Assembly: GCA_964539045.1 (NCBI GenBank)
Contig: CAZIHW010000063.1
Span: 1-33,390 of the forward strand
Direction: 5' to 3'
DNA length: 33,390 bases
Origin: UBA1227 sp964539045
Lineage (GTDB): Bacteria; Bacillota; Clostridia; Oscillospirales; Acutalibacteraceae
Shown here piece after piece: positions 23,489 to 32,525 of the stretch. The notes below the pieces were generated by a model. It saw only the letters and a list, made by a program, of their open reading frames with translations, was not told the origin of the DNA and did not search any database. The first letter of the stretch is position 1; each line of letters opens with the position of its first letter. The position numbers were made by a program, and so were the translations under genes.

Positions 23489-23806
23489 ATGTTAGGTTTG
23501 GGTAAATGGAGATTTTATATTGATTTCTTTCTATACAAGGGATATGTGTATCTGAATATAGAAGACAATAACGGGAAGTATAAGATCACCCCGGAGGCTG
23601 ATGGGTATACAGGCGATATTGTATATGATTTGGACGATGTGGTTGTGAAAGGAAATACTTTGCACGTGGAAATTTCCTCCGTGGCTATCCCCGGAAATAA
23701 AAGGATTTCAGGTGACTTGATTTTTGATGGTGACAAATGCAAGGCTGTAGCAGAAGTTCCGTTTGTAGGTCATCTGGAGTTGAAGGATGGAATTCGTGTA
23801 GGATAA
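23489..23806 (+). CDS. Hypothetical protein of about 105 residues
   Basis: GGGAGG (23477-23482) is 6 bases before ATG 23489; the ATG at 23483 touches the site and is unlikely. The product starts MLGLGKWRFYIDFFLYKGYVYLNIEDNNG and continues as alternating hydrophobic and charged stretches (DIVYDLDDVVVKGNTLHVEIS, RISGDLIFDGDKCKAVAEVPF), predicting an all-beta fold. There is no signal peptide, no long hydrophobic helix and a single Cys. I do not recognise a family. The fold pattern resembles small lipocalin-like or beta-sandwich domains, but no function is proposed. It is a single gene between terminators. Confidence 0.75.
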   Translation: MLGLGKWRFYIDFFLYKGYVYLNIEDNNGKYKITPEADGYTGDIVYDLDDVVVKGNTLHVEISSVAIPGNKRISGDLIFDGDKCKAVAEVPFVGHLELKDGIRVG

Positions 23807-23863
23807 CGTACAACATGTACAAAACTTACAATTTGTTGATAAATTTTTTAGTAGCAAATTATC

Positions 23864-23903
23864 AAAAACAGACTCTTAATCACTTGATTGAGTCTGTTTT
23901 TTT
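23864..23903 (+). terminator. Terminator of the 105-residue orphan gene
   Basis: AAAAACAGACTC (23864-23875) pairs with GAGTCTGTTTTT (23890-23901). An inner AATCA/TGATT stem extends the hairpin, and a T-run follows. Confidence 0.88.
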
Positions 23904-23921
23904 GTTTATAATATAATTTGT

Positions 23922-23982
23922 GTTACCATATTTTTGTATTACTACATTTTTGTATTACTACATTTTTGTATTGCGTTATTTT
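23922..23982 (+). repeat. Short tandem repeats (16-bp GTATTACTACATTTTT unit) before a diguanylate cyclase gene
   Basis: Two identical 16-bp units, 23936-23951 and 23952-23967, are flanked by degenerate copies at 23922-23935 and 23968-23982. The array lies about 20 bases before the ATG at 24004, in the expected leader or promoter region. Confidence 0.8.
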
Positions 23983-24003
23983 GGGTTTTTGAGGTATTAA
24001 TAG

Positions 24004-25584
24004 ATGGATAAACGATTTGAACGTATTTGGTCTGATCTGAAAAGAATTTTAATGCTTTTCGGAATGGTTAAAGCTACGGATCAGGATGAAAAATATATTG
24101 AGTATGTAGAACATAGGCGAAAGTCTTCAAATTTGAGACGCTCTATGATTTTGGCATTTCTTCTGATTTTCATGTGTTTTTTATCTTTTTTGATTCCACC
24201 GTTTTTGTTAGAGCCTAAAGAGCTTTTGTCCGTTGTGCTTATAGGCGAAATTATATTGCTCTCGACTTATTTGGTTATTGTCAGAAGGGCTTACAGTTCC
24301 TTTGAAAAAAATCCGGACTCAAAGATATATAAATTCTTGGCGAGCGCTGTACCCACGGCCTTCTGGACTGCATATTATCCGTTACTCTCATTTTTCGTAC
24401 GGATTGTGCATGACCCTACAGCCAACTTAGTAGCATGGATGGCTTTTATGTTAGTCGGTGTATGTACCCATGTGTGTAATAAGAATGAGGGACTTATAAT
24501 ATTTCCGGTATCATTTATCAGCATAGTCCTGTATCTGTCTCATTTGGAAATACAGCCTTTTGTTATTGTAGCCTGTTGCCCGATTGTTATATTCTTATTC
24601 ATTATCGCCCAAATGAACAACGTTGACCGTTTGGCCGGTTTTTATCGTCAGGCGCAGATAGAAGAAGTTGCTTATACCGGAAAAAGACGTCTCGGCAGTA
24701 TTTTTTCCAAGGTGTTTGATGTGGCATTGGAAATAGATCTCGGAACAGGTAAATACGAGGTGTTAAATTCGAATGACCCTGACGGGTATCTCAAAAATCA
24801 CAAAACAATTGACTTAACTCAATTATTTGAATATACCATTGAGCATTCGCATCCCGATGATCATCAAATTTTTGCGAAGAACCTCAATTATGACTATCTG
24901 AGCAATGAATTTATTCGCGGTAGAAATCAAATATATTTTGAGGGAAGAATGATGACGTCAGAGAAGGAATTCAAATGGATATCTGTACTTCTCTCAAAGG
25001 AAAATATATCAGAAGAGGACAAGTATGTTTTGTGTCTTGTCCAGAATATAGATGAGCGTAAGCATCTGGAAGACAAGCTTAGGTTGGAGGCAGAACGGGA
25101 TCCTTTGACGAAGCTTTACAATAAAACTACGACGAAGAGTCTGATAGAAGAGTGTATAGAAAAGGATTCTTCAGCGCAACATGCACTTATAATTATAGAC
25201 TTAGATAATTTCAAGACCATAAATGATACAAGGGGACATGCTGCCGGCGACCAGATATTGTTGGCGTTTACAACAGCGCTGAATAAAAATTTCCGAGAAA
25301 CAGATATATTGGGAAGAGCAGGCGGAGATGAATTTGTGGTGTTGATAAAAAATGTCCAATCTGTCGCCATGGTTTGTGATAAGCTCCAAAGGCTAACGTC
25401 GTCATTTAAGAAATACGGAATTGATAACGGATTCCCGGGTAGGCTGTCCTGTAGCATAGGTGTTGCCATGTATAATAAGGACGGAAAGACATACGATGAA
25501 TTATTTAAAAAGGCGGATGCCGCCCTATATGAGGCAAAGCGAAACGGAAAGGATCAGTACAAATTCAGTATAACAAGGTCTTAA
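24004..25584 (+). CDS. Membrane-bound diguanylate cyclase (GGDEF) with PAS-like sensor
   Basis: The 526-residue protein makes c-di-GMP from two GTP. Six or so transmembrane helices occupy about residues 45-205. A PAS-like segment follows (about 225-360, with LFEYTIEHSHPDDHQIFAKN and the closing LVQNIDERKHLEDKL), then a GGDEF domain. The catalytic GGDEF is intact at 440-444, and RETD at 431-434 forms the RxxD inhibitory site at the correct five-residue spacing, so product feedback is expected. ATG 24004 follows a GAGG. The 16-bp tandem repeats lie just upstream. The N-terminal sensor differs from those of the two cyclases at 27185-29549, so the three probably sense different signals. Confidence 0.92.
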   Translation: MDKRFERIWSDLKRILMLFGMVKATDQDEKYIEYVEHRRKSSNLRRSMILAFLLIFMCFLSFLIPPFLLEPKELLSVVLIGEIILLSTYLVIVRRAYSSFEKNPDSKIYKFLASAVPTAFWTAYYPLLSFFVRIVHDPTANLVAWMAFMLVGVCTHVCNKNEGLIIFPVSFISIVLYLSHLEIQPFVIVACCPIVIFLFIIAQMNNVDRLAGFYRQAQIEEVAYTGKRRLGSIFSKVFDVALEIDLGTGKYEVLNSNDPDGYLKNHKTIDLTQLFEYTIEHSHPDDHQIFAKNLNYDYLSNEFIRGRNQIYFEGRMMTSEKEFKWISVLLSKENISEEDKYVLCLVQNIDERKHLEDKLRLEAERDPLTKLYNKTTTKSLIEECIEKDSSAQHALIIIDLDNFKTINDTRGHAAGDQILLAFTTALNKNFRETDILGRAGGDEFVVLIKNVQSVAMVCDKLQRLTSSFKKYGIDNGFPGRLSCSIGVAMYNKDGKTYDELFKKADAALYEAKRNGKDQYKFSITRS

Positions 25585-25656
25585 AGATTTATAAGTTATA
25601 CAATAAATCAATAAATGTATGACTGATATTTTCACCTGGGTGAGTAAAAAATAAAA

Positions 25657-25687
25657 AAGGCATTTCAATTAAGAAATGCTCTTTTTT
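25657..25687 (+). terminator. Terminator of the diguanylate cyclase gene
   Basis: GCATTTC (25660-25666) pairs with GAAATGC (25673-25679) around AATTAA, preceded by an A-run and followed by TCTTTTTTATT. Confidence 0.85.
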
Positions 25688-25761
25688 ATTGTTTTTATAA
25701 TATTTTAATGATATTATTAATGTAAGTTTATTTACAAGCTTTTTGTAATGGAGGTTTATAT

Positions 25762-27081
25762 ATGAAATTAGGAACTTTTATAAAGTTGGGCGCTTTGGCA
25801 GTGGCAGCAGTATCAACGGCTGCCGGTTCAGTTTTTATAACAACTAAGGCCCTTACAAAATTGACGGGCGAAGGTACCGCCGATGCTACAAAGAACAACA
25901 TTGAAAAAGAAACCCCTGTTGTTGAGACCCCTGTAGAGACCGCACAGGCCCCGTTTATTCCTGTGGTACAAGAACCTATCGCAGCTCCCGTTGTCGAAGA
26001 AAGGCCTGTTGCTCCGGTAATTGAGGCATTGCCTGTTATTGAAGAAACGGCGCAGCCTGTAGTTGAAGAGGCACCTCAGCCTGTAGTTGAAGAGACGCCG
26101 CAACCTGTAGTTGTAGAGGCACCACAGACTGTTCCGAATGAGGAACCGGTTAATGATTATTCAGATGTTTCAATGGCCCTTCCTTATTTGGCCGGAAAAC
26201 TTGATGCATCAGAGGCCGATGTTGCTGATGTCGTTATAACCCCTGCTGAGCAGGAGGCTATGGCAGCGGCTGCTGTTGTTGCTGAGAAACCGGTTGAAAC
26301 CGTTGCTGAACCTGAGGTCGTTTTGCCAACTGCAGCACCTATAGAGGAACATCCGGTGGTTGAGCCTACATTAAATGCTCAGCCGGAACAGGCCGCAGAG
26401 ACATTCGCAGATCTAAATCCGTTAGAACAGGGCTTCTCTGTTACGATGACGGATTCTGATGGAAATAACCTGCCAAATGCCGAAGAAACTGCTGTGAGAT
26501 ATGGCGATTTTTCAGAACTCGCTGAGCAACCTCATGAGCCTGTAACATTTAATGATATAAGTGCAGAAGCACCGCTTCCTGTAGTTGAAGAGGTTGCACC
26601 GGTAGAAGTGCCGGTAGAAGCACCGCTTCCCGTAGTTGAGGAGGCTGCACCGGTAGAAGTGCCGGTAGAAGCACCGCTTCCCGTAGTTGAAGAGGCCGCA
26701 CCGGTAGAAGTGCCGGTAGAAGCACCGCTTCCCGTAGTTGAGGAGCCTGCACCGGTAGAAGCACCGGAAGAAGCAGGTGTAAAGAAGATAGGAGACGCAT
26801 TGGTTTCTAATAAGGCTGATGATCCGTATATAAAAGCAGTAACGGATACTTTTAACATACCGGCTCCAAATCTTGTTTCCATCGCCTCCGAAGGAAATAT
26901 GCCCATGGTATTTGAGTTCCTTTACTCAGACATGAAAACAGACGCTACTCTTATGAGTGTATATTTCATAATGCCTGACGGACAGGCTACTCTTCCTCCT
27001 GAGACCGATAGAGAAAACGTACTTGCTTTCGGACGTAACTTTATAACAGGAAATGAGGAGCTTAAAGCTTTTTTAGCCTAA
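25762..27081 (+). CDS. Anchored Val/Pro/Glu-rich repeat protein with conserved-looking C-terminal domain
   Basis: The 439-residue protein starts with a hydrophobic segment (residues 6-30, like an uncleaved signal anchor or leader). A long acidic, Pro-rich region follows, first with degenerate PVVEE[AT]PQ units (about 95-122), then four exact-length 17-residue repeats (269-336, unit EAPLPVVEEAAPVEVPV, 51 bp each at 26566-26769). The last 100 residues look globular (KKIGDALVSNKADD... MVFEFLYSDMKTDATLMSVYFIMP). The repeats should form an extended stiff rod. Which side of the membrane they lie on is unclear: there is no sortase tail and the N-terminal segment lacks a clear cleavage site. GGAGG precedes ATG 25762, and a strong terminator follows. 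No family recognised. Confidence 0.82.
   Translation: MKLGTFIKLGALAVAAVSTAAGSVFITTKALTKLTGEGTADATKNNIEKETPVVETPVETAQAPFIPVVQEPIAAPVVEERPVAPVIEALPVIEETAQPVVEEAPQPVVEETPQPVVVEAPQTVPNEEPVNDYSDVSMALPYLAGKLDASEADVADVVITPAEQEAMAAAAVVAEKPVETVAEPEVVLPTAAPIEEHPVVEPTLNAQPEQAAETFADLNPLEQGFSVTMTDSDGNNLPNAEETAVRYGDFSELAEQPHEPVTFNDISAEAPLPVVEEVAPVEVPVEAPLPVVEEAAPVEVPVEAPLPVVEEAAPVEVPVEAPLPVVEEPAPVEAPEEAGVKKIGDALVSNKADDPYIKAVTDTFNIPAPNLVSIASEGNMPMVFEFLYSDMKTDATLMSVYFIMPDGQATLPPETDRENVLAFGRNFITGNEELKAFLA
26566..26769 (+). repeat. Four tandem 51-bp coding repeats
   Basis: The four units begin at 26566, 26617, 26668 and 26719, are nearly identical in DNA as well as protein and keep the frame. The near-identity, including silent positions, points to recent expansion or ongoing homogenisation. 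Confidence 0.9.
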
Positions 27082-27107
27082 ATCATATGTAGCCTAAAGT
27101 ATAACAG

Positions 27108-27141
27108 AAAAGACCGAACCTAAGTTGGTTCGGTCTTTTTT
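27108..27141. terminator. Bidirectional terminator
   Basis: AAAAGACCGAACC (27108-27120) pairs with GGTTCGGTCTTTT (27127-27139) around TAAGTT. It ends the repeat-protein gene and can serve the minus-strand cyclase gene ending at 27185. Confidence 0.93.
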
Positions 27142-27184
27142 ATGATCAGGACTGAAAGTGCTTGTTCAAATTCGCGCCGGCAGG

Positions 27185-28411
27185 CTATACTTTGTCGTTT
27201 GCGCGATCAGTGAACCTTCTATTCTTATTCGCAGAAGATTTTACGGTTTCGTCATCATAAACGACATAGCAGAGCGGAGGGATGCCTCCTTGGTGCCACA
27301 CGATTTGATTTCGTCCGCTTTCCTTGGCGATGTAGAGGTTTTCATCGGCCTCATTTATAAGCTCTTGGGCGGTGACACCATCCTCATACATGGCTACACC
27401 TCCGCTTACTGTTATCACCCTATCTGAAATATCAGCTGACAACTGAGATGATTCAATACTACTTCTTATTTGTTCGGCTCTTCTGAAAGCAGGGGTTTCA
27501 TCGGCTGATGGGAGGACGCATACGAATTCCTCTCCTCCGTACCTTGAGACAACATCTACCTTTCTCAGGTTCGATTTTAAAAGTGATGCAAGACTTTCGA
27601 TACAATCGTCACCGGCTAAATGTCCATACGTATCATTAATATTTTTAAAGTGGTCAATGTCAAACATCAGAAGCGAAAATGTTCTCATATCTCCGGTCTT
27701 AGTCTGTTCTATACATTTGTCGATGTATTCCATGAGGTAACGCCTGTTGTAGGCTCCGGTGAGTGGATCTCTATTCGAGGCTTCTTCTATCTGCGCCAGA
27801 AGCTCATTTGCTTTCTTTTGCTTTTCATCAAGGCGAATAGTGAGAGTTCTGAGTACAAACCCGCAGCCCAAAGCTACCGCAATTGTTGTGAACGGTATCT
27901 CGGCGTACGTGTTTTGACCGAGAACGGTAAATTGATTGGCGAAACCGGGATTGTGATAGTCGAAATAATATGCAGCTGCGAAGGCCCCTATTGAAACAAT
28001 CAGCATAATCAGCATGTGGAGGTTGTCCATGAGCAAAATGGTCAATAAACCGCAGCAAATGAATAGCAGGGGAACACCGCTGTCAATAGCCCCTCCGAAA
28101 AGGTAAAGGGTGGGTAAGTATATGCAGTTTGTTACAAAACAGAATGATACATAAAGGGAAGAATATCGTGCGGTGTTTTGTAACCTTGAAGTGTATATAT
28201 AAAGTATAAAGATATAAACAAGATATGCACCGATTGCGATCTTAGCATATTTACCCTTGTTGAGTATAAAACAGGCTGAAAACTCATAAAGATTGAATAT
28301 TATAAAAACCTTGAGCATGTTATCAAAGTATTCTTGCTTTAATCTTACGCCCTCTGCAGCGGAACCTTTTAAGAAGTGGAGAAGATTAGAATGAATTTTT
28401 TCTTTATTCAT
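27185..28411 (-). CDS. Membrane diguanylate cyclase, second of a coupled pair
   Basis: The 408-residue protein has about six transmembrane helices (residues 35-190, with LYLFGGAIDSGVP in the middle), a short coiled linker and a GGDEF domain. Its GGEEF is at 292-296 and a complete RxxD inhibitory site, RKVD, at 283-286. The frame extends upstream to 28495, but ATG 28411 has GGAGGG about 8 bases before it and gives MNKEKIHSN. This start overlaps the stop of the upstream cyclase by 8 bases, so translation is coupled. The shared membrane motif YLxGGxIDxGxP shows the two are paralogues from a duplication. The protein should be active and feedback-inhibited. Confidence 0.92.
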   Translation of the reverse strand: MNKEKIHSNLLHFLKGSAAEGVRLKQEYFDNMLKVFIIFNLYEFSACFILNKGKYAKIAIGAYLVYIFILYIYTSRLQNTARYSSLYVSFCFVTNCIYLPTLYLFGGAIDSGVPLLFICCGLLTILLMDNLHMLIMLIVSIGAFAAAYYFDYHNPGFANQFTVLGQNTYAEIPFTTIAVALGCGFVLRTLTIRLDEKQKKANELLAQIEEASNRDPLTGAYNRRYLMEYIDKCIEQTKTGDMRTFSLLMFDIDHFKNINDTYGHLAGDDCIESLASLLKSNLRKVDVVSRYGGEEFVCVLPSADETPAFRRAEQIRSSIESSQLSADISDRVITVSGGVAMYEDGVTAQELINEADENLYIAKESGRNQIVWHQGGIPPLCYVVYDDETVKSSANKNRRFTDRANDKV

Positions 28412-29549
28412 TTTCAGTCCCTCCTTCTTCGCTCTGACTGCGGATTTGATTCCTGCCGGAATTTTTGGCAAAGTACAAATTTTCATCTGCTTCATTCACA
28501 AGGTTTTCTTCGTTGTAATTATCCTTGAGATCGGCAACGCCTCCGCTGATGGTTACAGGACTGTCTTTCGGAAGCTCATCGGAGAGTAAGGTGTTTTCTA
28601 TGTTTTTTCTTATCTCATTAGCGCGGTTGAAGGCTTGTTCTAAATCGGAGCCCGGCATTATTAAAAGAAACTCTTCTCCGCCGTAACGTGCAACGATCTC
28701 ATCGTCCTTGCAAGAATCTTTTATTATTTCGGAAACGGCTTTTAACACATCGTCGCCCAAAAGATGACCGTAAGTATCGTTTAATTTCTTAAAATAATCA
28801 ATGTCAAATAAGGCAATGGAAAGCGCTGAAGAATTTTTCTTTGCCTCAGCAACCTTTTCTGAAAGATATGTATACATATATCTTCTGTTGTACATGCCCG
28901 TAAGAGGGTCTATGATAGCCTGGCGTTTTACTTTTTCTATGGCTTCCTCAACAGTTTTATGCTGTGTGTAGTACATCTTGAAAAGTATTTTAGCCAGGAC
29001 ACCGAGCGCAAGACAAACTATAGCGGCATTTGAAAATATGGCGTTATATGTGAAGTCACGCTCCCCTGTAGGGCTCATACTATATGCCGGTATATCCATT
29101 AATATCCATGGACATGCCCATGATATGTAATACACTATTAACACCCATATGCATTCCACGGCTGTTATAATTACACCTATTCGCCCTTTTACCAGGAAAA
29201 GGGACAGAGCAATACCCAATATAATGAAACTCGGAATACCGCAGTCTATCCCGCCCCCTGAAAGATAAAGAGCGGGGAATGTGAAAAAGTTTATTATCAG
29301 GAGTGCAGCGATTATTATATAATCCTGATGTTCCTTGGCTATAAGTCCCATGAGGGCAAAGAAAGGGAACACAACGGTCATACTGGCACTCAGCATTATC
29401 GCCATTTCACTTGTATTTAAGCTTTTACATACGAATGTACTGGATAAACCTACAACAAATCCACATAGAAAAATAATGGTAAAAAAGCGTTGGCGTACAG
29501 GCAGATTCTTGTTGAGTAGTTTATCGTAGATATCTTTTAATTTCGTCAT
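28404..29549 (-). CDS. Membrane diguanylate cyclase, first of a coupled pair
   Basis: The 381-residue protein has about six transmembrane helices (25-190, including LYLSGGGIDCGIP at about 95-106) and a GGDEF domain with GGEEF at 290-294. At the inhibitory-site position the sequence is KDDE (281-284) rather than RxxD, so product feedback is likely weakened, unlike its partner. The start at 29549 follows an AGGGG site. The gene lies 40 bases after secA in the same direction with no hairpin between, so it may be expressed from the secA transcript. The ligand of the membrane sensor is unknown. Confidence 0.92.
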   Translation of the reverse strand: MTKLKDIYDKLLNKNLPVRQRFFTIIFLCGFVVGLSSTFVCKSLNTSEMAIMLSASMTVVFPFFALMGLIAKEHQDYIIIAALLIINFFTFPALYLSGGGIDCGIPSFIILGIALSLFLVKGRIGVIITAVECIWVLIVYYISWACPWILMDIPAYSMSPTGERDFTYNAIFSNAAIVCLALGVLAKILFKMYYTQHKTVEEAIEKVKRQAIIDPLTGMYNRRYMYTYLSEKVAEAKKNSSALSIALFDIDYFKKLNDTYGHLLGDDVLKAVSEIIKDSCKDDEIVARYGGEEFLLIMPGSDLEQAFNRANEIRKNIENTLLSDELPKDSPVTISGGVADLKDNYNEENLVNEADENLYFAKNSGRNQIRSQSEEGGTENE

Positions 29550-29589
29550 AGAGATACCCCTTTGGGTTGAACCTTTTTATTCACCTGAT

Positions 29590-32322
29590 TTATTCAGCTG
29601 AGTCTTTTTTTAACATACAGCACTTCTTATACTTTTTACCGCTTCCACATGGGCATGGGTCATTAGGACCGACTTTTGCTCCCTTGCGTACAGGGCGTTT
29701 TACATCGGTTCCGTCTCCGCTGTTGGTTCCGGTTACTTTTGCAACCTGTTCTCTCTTGATTTCCTGAGTTTTTGTAACCTTTACCGTAAACAGCTGCTTT
29801 ACAGTATCTTCACGAATCGTGGCTGTCATTTCATCGAATATATCGAAGCTCTCAAATTTAAACATAACAACAGGATCTTTTTGGCTGTAAGCTGTAAGAC
29901 CTATGCCTCTCTTGAGCTCTTCCATCGCATCGATGTGATCCATCCAGTTTATGTCGACATTTCTGAGAAGAATCATTCTCTCCAGATCTCTTGTTATCTC
30001 AGGAGTATTTTCTTTCTCGCGAGCTTCGTAAACCTCATGGCCGCGCTTGGTTATGAAATCTGTCAACTCGTCTGCAGACATACCGCGTAAATCATCTTCC
30101 GGCTTCAATATCCAGCCAAGGAATTTTTCCTTCAGGCCGGCAATGTTCCAGTCGTTTTTATCTGCACCCGACGGGCAGTACATTGCAACGCTTCCAGAAA
30201 CTGTTTCATCGAGCATTCCCAGAATCTTTTCTCTGAGATCTTCTTCTTCGAGTACCTGGTCACGCTGTTTGTATATAATTTCACGCTGCTTGTTCATTAC
30301 GTCGTCGTACTGAAGGACATGCTTACGTATTGCATAGTTCTGGCTCTCAAGTTTCTTCTGAGCATTTTCAACTGTATTTGAGAGAAGCTTGACTTCTATT
30401 GGTATGTCCTCGTCAAAGTTGAGCGAGTCCATGATTCTTGTCATTCTCTCTCCGCCGAAGAGTCTCAAAAGGTCGTCCTCTGTTGAAAGGAAGAACTGGC
30501 TTTCACCGGGGTCTCCCTGACGTCCCGAACGTCCGCGCAGCTGATTGTCAATACGGCGGGATTCGTGGCGTTCCGTACCTACGATGTAGAGTCCGCCTGC
30601 AGCACGTACCTGATCAGCCTCATCTGCTATTTCTTCTCTGAAATGCGCTTCAAGCTCTGCAAATTCCTTCCTTGCCTTGAGTATCTCTTCATTATCTGTA
30701 TCAGCAAAGCCCATTGCCTCAGATATGATCTCTTCTGCATATCCCTTCTTACGGAGCTGGGATTTTGCCAGGAATTCAGGGTTACCGCCAAGCATGATAT
30801 CGGTACCACGACCTGCCATGTTGGTTGCTATGGTAACAGCGCCGTATTTACCGGCCTGAGCTATGATTTCTGCCTCTCTCTCATGATTCTTTGCGTTGAG
30901 TACTTCGTGCTTTATACCGCGCTTCTTCAGTAAACTTGAGAGGAGCTCGGATTTTTCAATCGATATGGTGCCGACCAAAACGGGCTGTCCTTTTTCATGG
31001 CACTCACATATTCTGTCTATAACTGCGTTGAATTTACCCTTTTCAGTCTTGTAGACAACATCCGGGTTGTCTATACGAATCATAGGTTTGTTGGTTGGAA
31101 CTTCGACAGGGAAGAGGTTGTAAATTTCCGAGAACTCGTCAGCCTCTGTCATAGCGGTACCTGTCATTCCCGAAAGCTTTTTATAAAGACGGAAGTAATT
31201 CTGGAATGTTATTGATGCAAGCGTCTTTGATTCTCTTTGAACACTGACATTTTCTTTTGCCTCTATAGCCTGATGGAGACCCTCATTATAACGCCTTCCT
31301 ATCATTATACGTCCGGTGAATTCGTCTACTATGAGTACTTCCCCGTCTTTTACAACGTAATCTATGTCCCTGTGCATAACACCGTGGGCCTTGATGGCTT
31401 GGTTGATATGGTGGACGATAGTTGTGTTTTCGGCGTCCATAAGATTTTCGAGATTGAAGAAAGCTTCTGCTTTGGCCACACCGGATTGAGCGAGGGTTGC
31501 GGTTTTTGCCTTTTCGTCCACAATGTAGTCGCCGCTTCCTGTACTTTCGAACTCTTCTTTTGAATCTACTTCCTTTACTTTTGTCATGGTAAGGGTTCTT
31601 ACGAATTTATCTGCAAGCTTGTAAAGATCGGTTGATTGAGTTCCCATACCGGAAATAATAAGGGGTGTTCTTGCTTCGTCGATGAGTATTGAGTCAACCT
31701 CGTCTACGATGGCATAGAAAGGAGATCTCTGAACCTTTTCGGATTTGTACTGTACCATGTTGTCTCGAAGGTAGTCGAATCCGTATTCATTGTTTGTTCC
31801 GTAAGTTATATCGGCATTGTATGCGATACGTCGTTCATCATTGTTCATTCCGTTTACGATAAGGCCTACGCTCAAACCGAGGAATCTGTAAACCTTACCC
31901 ATCCATTCTGAGTCACGGCGGGCAAGGTAATCATTTACGGTTACAATGTGTACACCTTCCCCGGCTAAAGCATTAAGATAGGCAGGCAATGTAGCTACGA
32001 GAGTTTTACCCTCTCCGGTTTTCATCTCCGAAATACCGCCCTGGTGAAGTATAATGCCGCCTATAATTTGTACCGGATAGTGCTTCATTCCAAGTACCCT
32101 GCTTGAAGCTTCGCGGCAAGCGGCAAATGCATCGGGGAGTATATCGTCAAGTGTTTCCCCGTTTGCAAGTCGTTCTTTTAATTTAGGTGTTACTTCTTTT
32201 AATTCTTCATCGCTCATCTTTGCGTACTTATCTTCAAGAGCTAAAACCTCATTTTTTATAGGTTCCATTTTTCTTACTTCTCTTGATGAATAATCGCCGA
32301 ATATTTTCTTGAAAAGTCCCAT
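29590..32322 (-). CDS. secA: Preprotein translocase ATPase SecA
   Basis: The 910-residue motor drives export through SecYEG. Visible are the N-terminal MGLFKKIFGDYSSREVR, Walker A EMKTGEGKTLVA (99-110), the DEVDSILIDEARTPLIISG Walker B region, GRIMIGRRYNEGLHQAIEAKE, TNMAGRGTDIMLGGNPE, GRSGRQGDPGESQFFLS and the C-terminal zinc-binding SEC-C tail CPCGSGKKYKKCC. It is full length. ATG 32322 has AGGAG 11 bases upstream, and a TATAAT-like -10 on the minus strand lies at 32378-32383 without a clear -35. Two diguanylate cyclase genes follow within 40 bases, an unusual setting for secA, which more often neighbours prfB. Confidence 0.98.
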   Translation of the reverse strand: MGLFKKIFGDYSSREVRKMEPIKNEVLALEDKYAKMSDEELKEVTPKLKERLANGETLDDILPDAFAACREASSRVLGMKHYPVQIIGGIILHQGGISEMKTGEGKTLVATLPAYLNALAGEGVHIVTVNDYLARRDSEWMGKVYRFLGLSVGLIVNGMNNDERRIAYNADITYGTNNEYGFDYLRDNMVQYKSEKVQRSPFYAIVDEVDSILIDEARTPLIISGMGTQSTDLYKLADKFVRTLTMTKVKEVDSKEEFESTGSGDYIVDEKAKTATLAQSGVAKAEAFFNLENLMDAENTTIVHHINQAIKAHGVMHRDIDYVVKDGEVLIVDEFTGRIMIGRRYNEGLHQAIEAKENVSVQRESKTLASITFQNYFRLYKKLSGMTGTAMTEADEFSEIYNLFPVEVPTNKPMIRIDNPDVVYKTEKGKFNAVIDRICECHEKGQPVLVGTISIEKSELLSSLLKKRGIKHEVLNAKNHEREAEIIAQAGKYGAVTIATNMAGRGTDIMLGGNPEFLAKSQLRKKGYAEEIISEAMGFADTDNEEILKARKEFAELEAHFREEIADEADQVRAAGGLYIVGTERHESRRIDNQLRGRSGRQGDPGESQFFLSTEDDLLRLFGGERMTRIMDSLNFDEDIPIEVKLLSNTVENAQKKLESQNYAIRKHVLQYDDVMNKQREIIYKQRDQVLEEEDLREKILGMLDETVSGSVAMYCPSGADKNDWNIAGLKEKFLGWILKPEDDLRGMSADELTDFITKRGHEVYEAREKENTPEITRDLERMILLRNVDINWMDHIDAMEELKRGIGLTAYSQKDPVVMFKFESFDIFDEMTATIREDTVKQLFTVKVTKTQEIKREQVAKVTGTNSGDGTDVKRPVRKGAKVGPNDPCPCGSGKKYKKCCMLKKDSAE

Positions 32323-32422
32323 TTTGAGAATTGCTCCTTTGGTTAGCCGTCGGGCTAGTTATAAATATACGTATTACATTATAACATGAGCGAATATTTT
32401 TTTGTAGTTATTTTTACATTTA

Positions 32423-32517
32423 GTGAATATATACGGTGAATTTGAATGATTTGTATAATTATTCTGTCATATTCACAAATATGCATAATTTTTGCAAAAA
32501 TATGCAGATAATATGCA
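32423..32517 (+). promoter_or_regulatory. Repeat-rich regulatory region upstream of argG
   Basis: Three copies of AATATGCA start at 32478, 32499 and 32510, at 21- and 11-base offsets, so they lie on the same DNA face just upstream of the argG -35 box. Further up, GTGAATAT (32423-32430) and ATATTCAC (32469-32476) are inverted copies, and several TGAAT/ATTCA half-sites occur between them, the type of half-site known for ArgR. Repression by ArgR is an inference. Confidence 0.5.
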
Positions 32518-32525
32518 AAAATTAC

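Noticed and set aside
26532..26906. Minus-strand frame of Gly/Ser/Thr repeats opposite the Val/Pro/Glu protein
   Set aside because: Mirror of the 51-bp coding repeats; no ribosome binding site and composition wholly explained by the antisense strand.
30565..31563. Several plus-strand frames inside secA
   Set aside because: All lie opposite conserved SecA motifs and lack ribosome binding sites; shadows.
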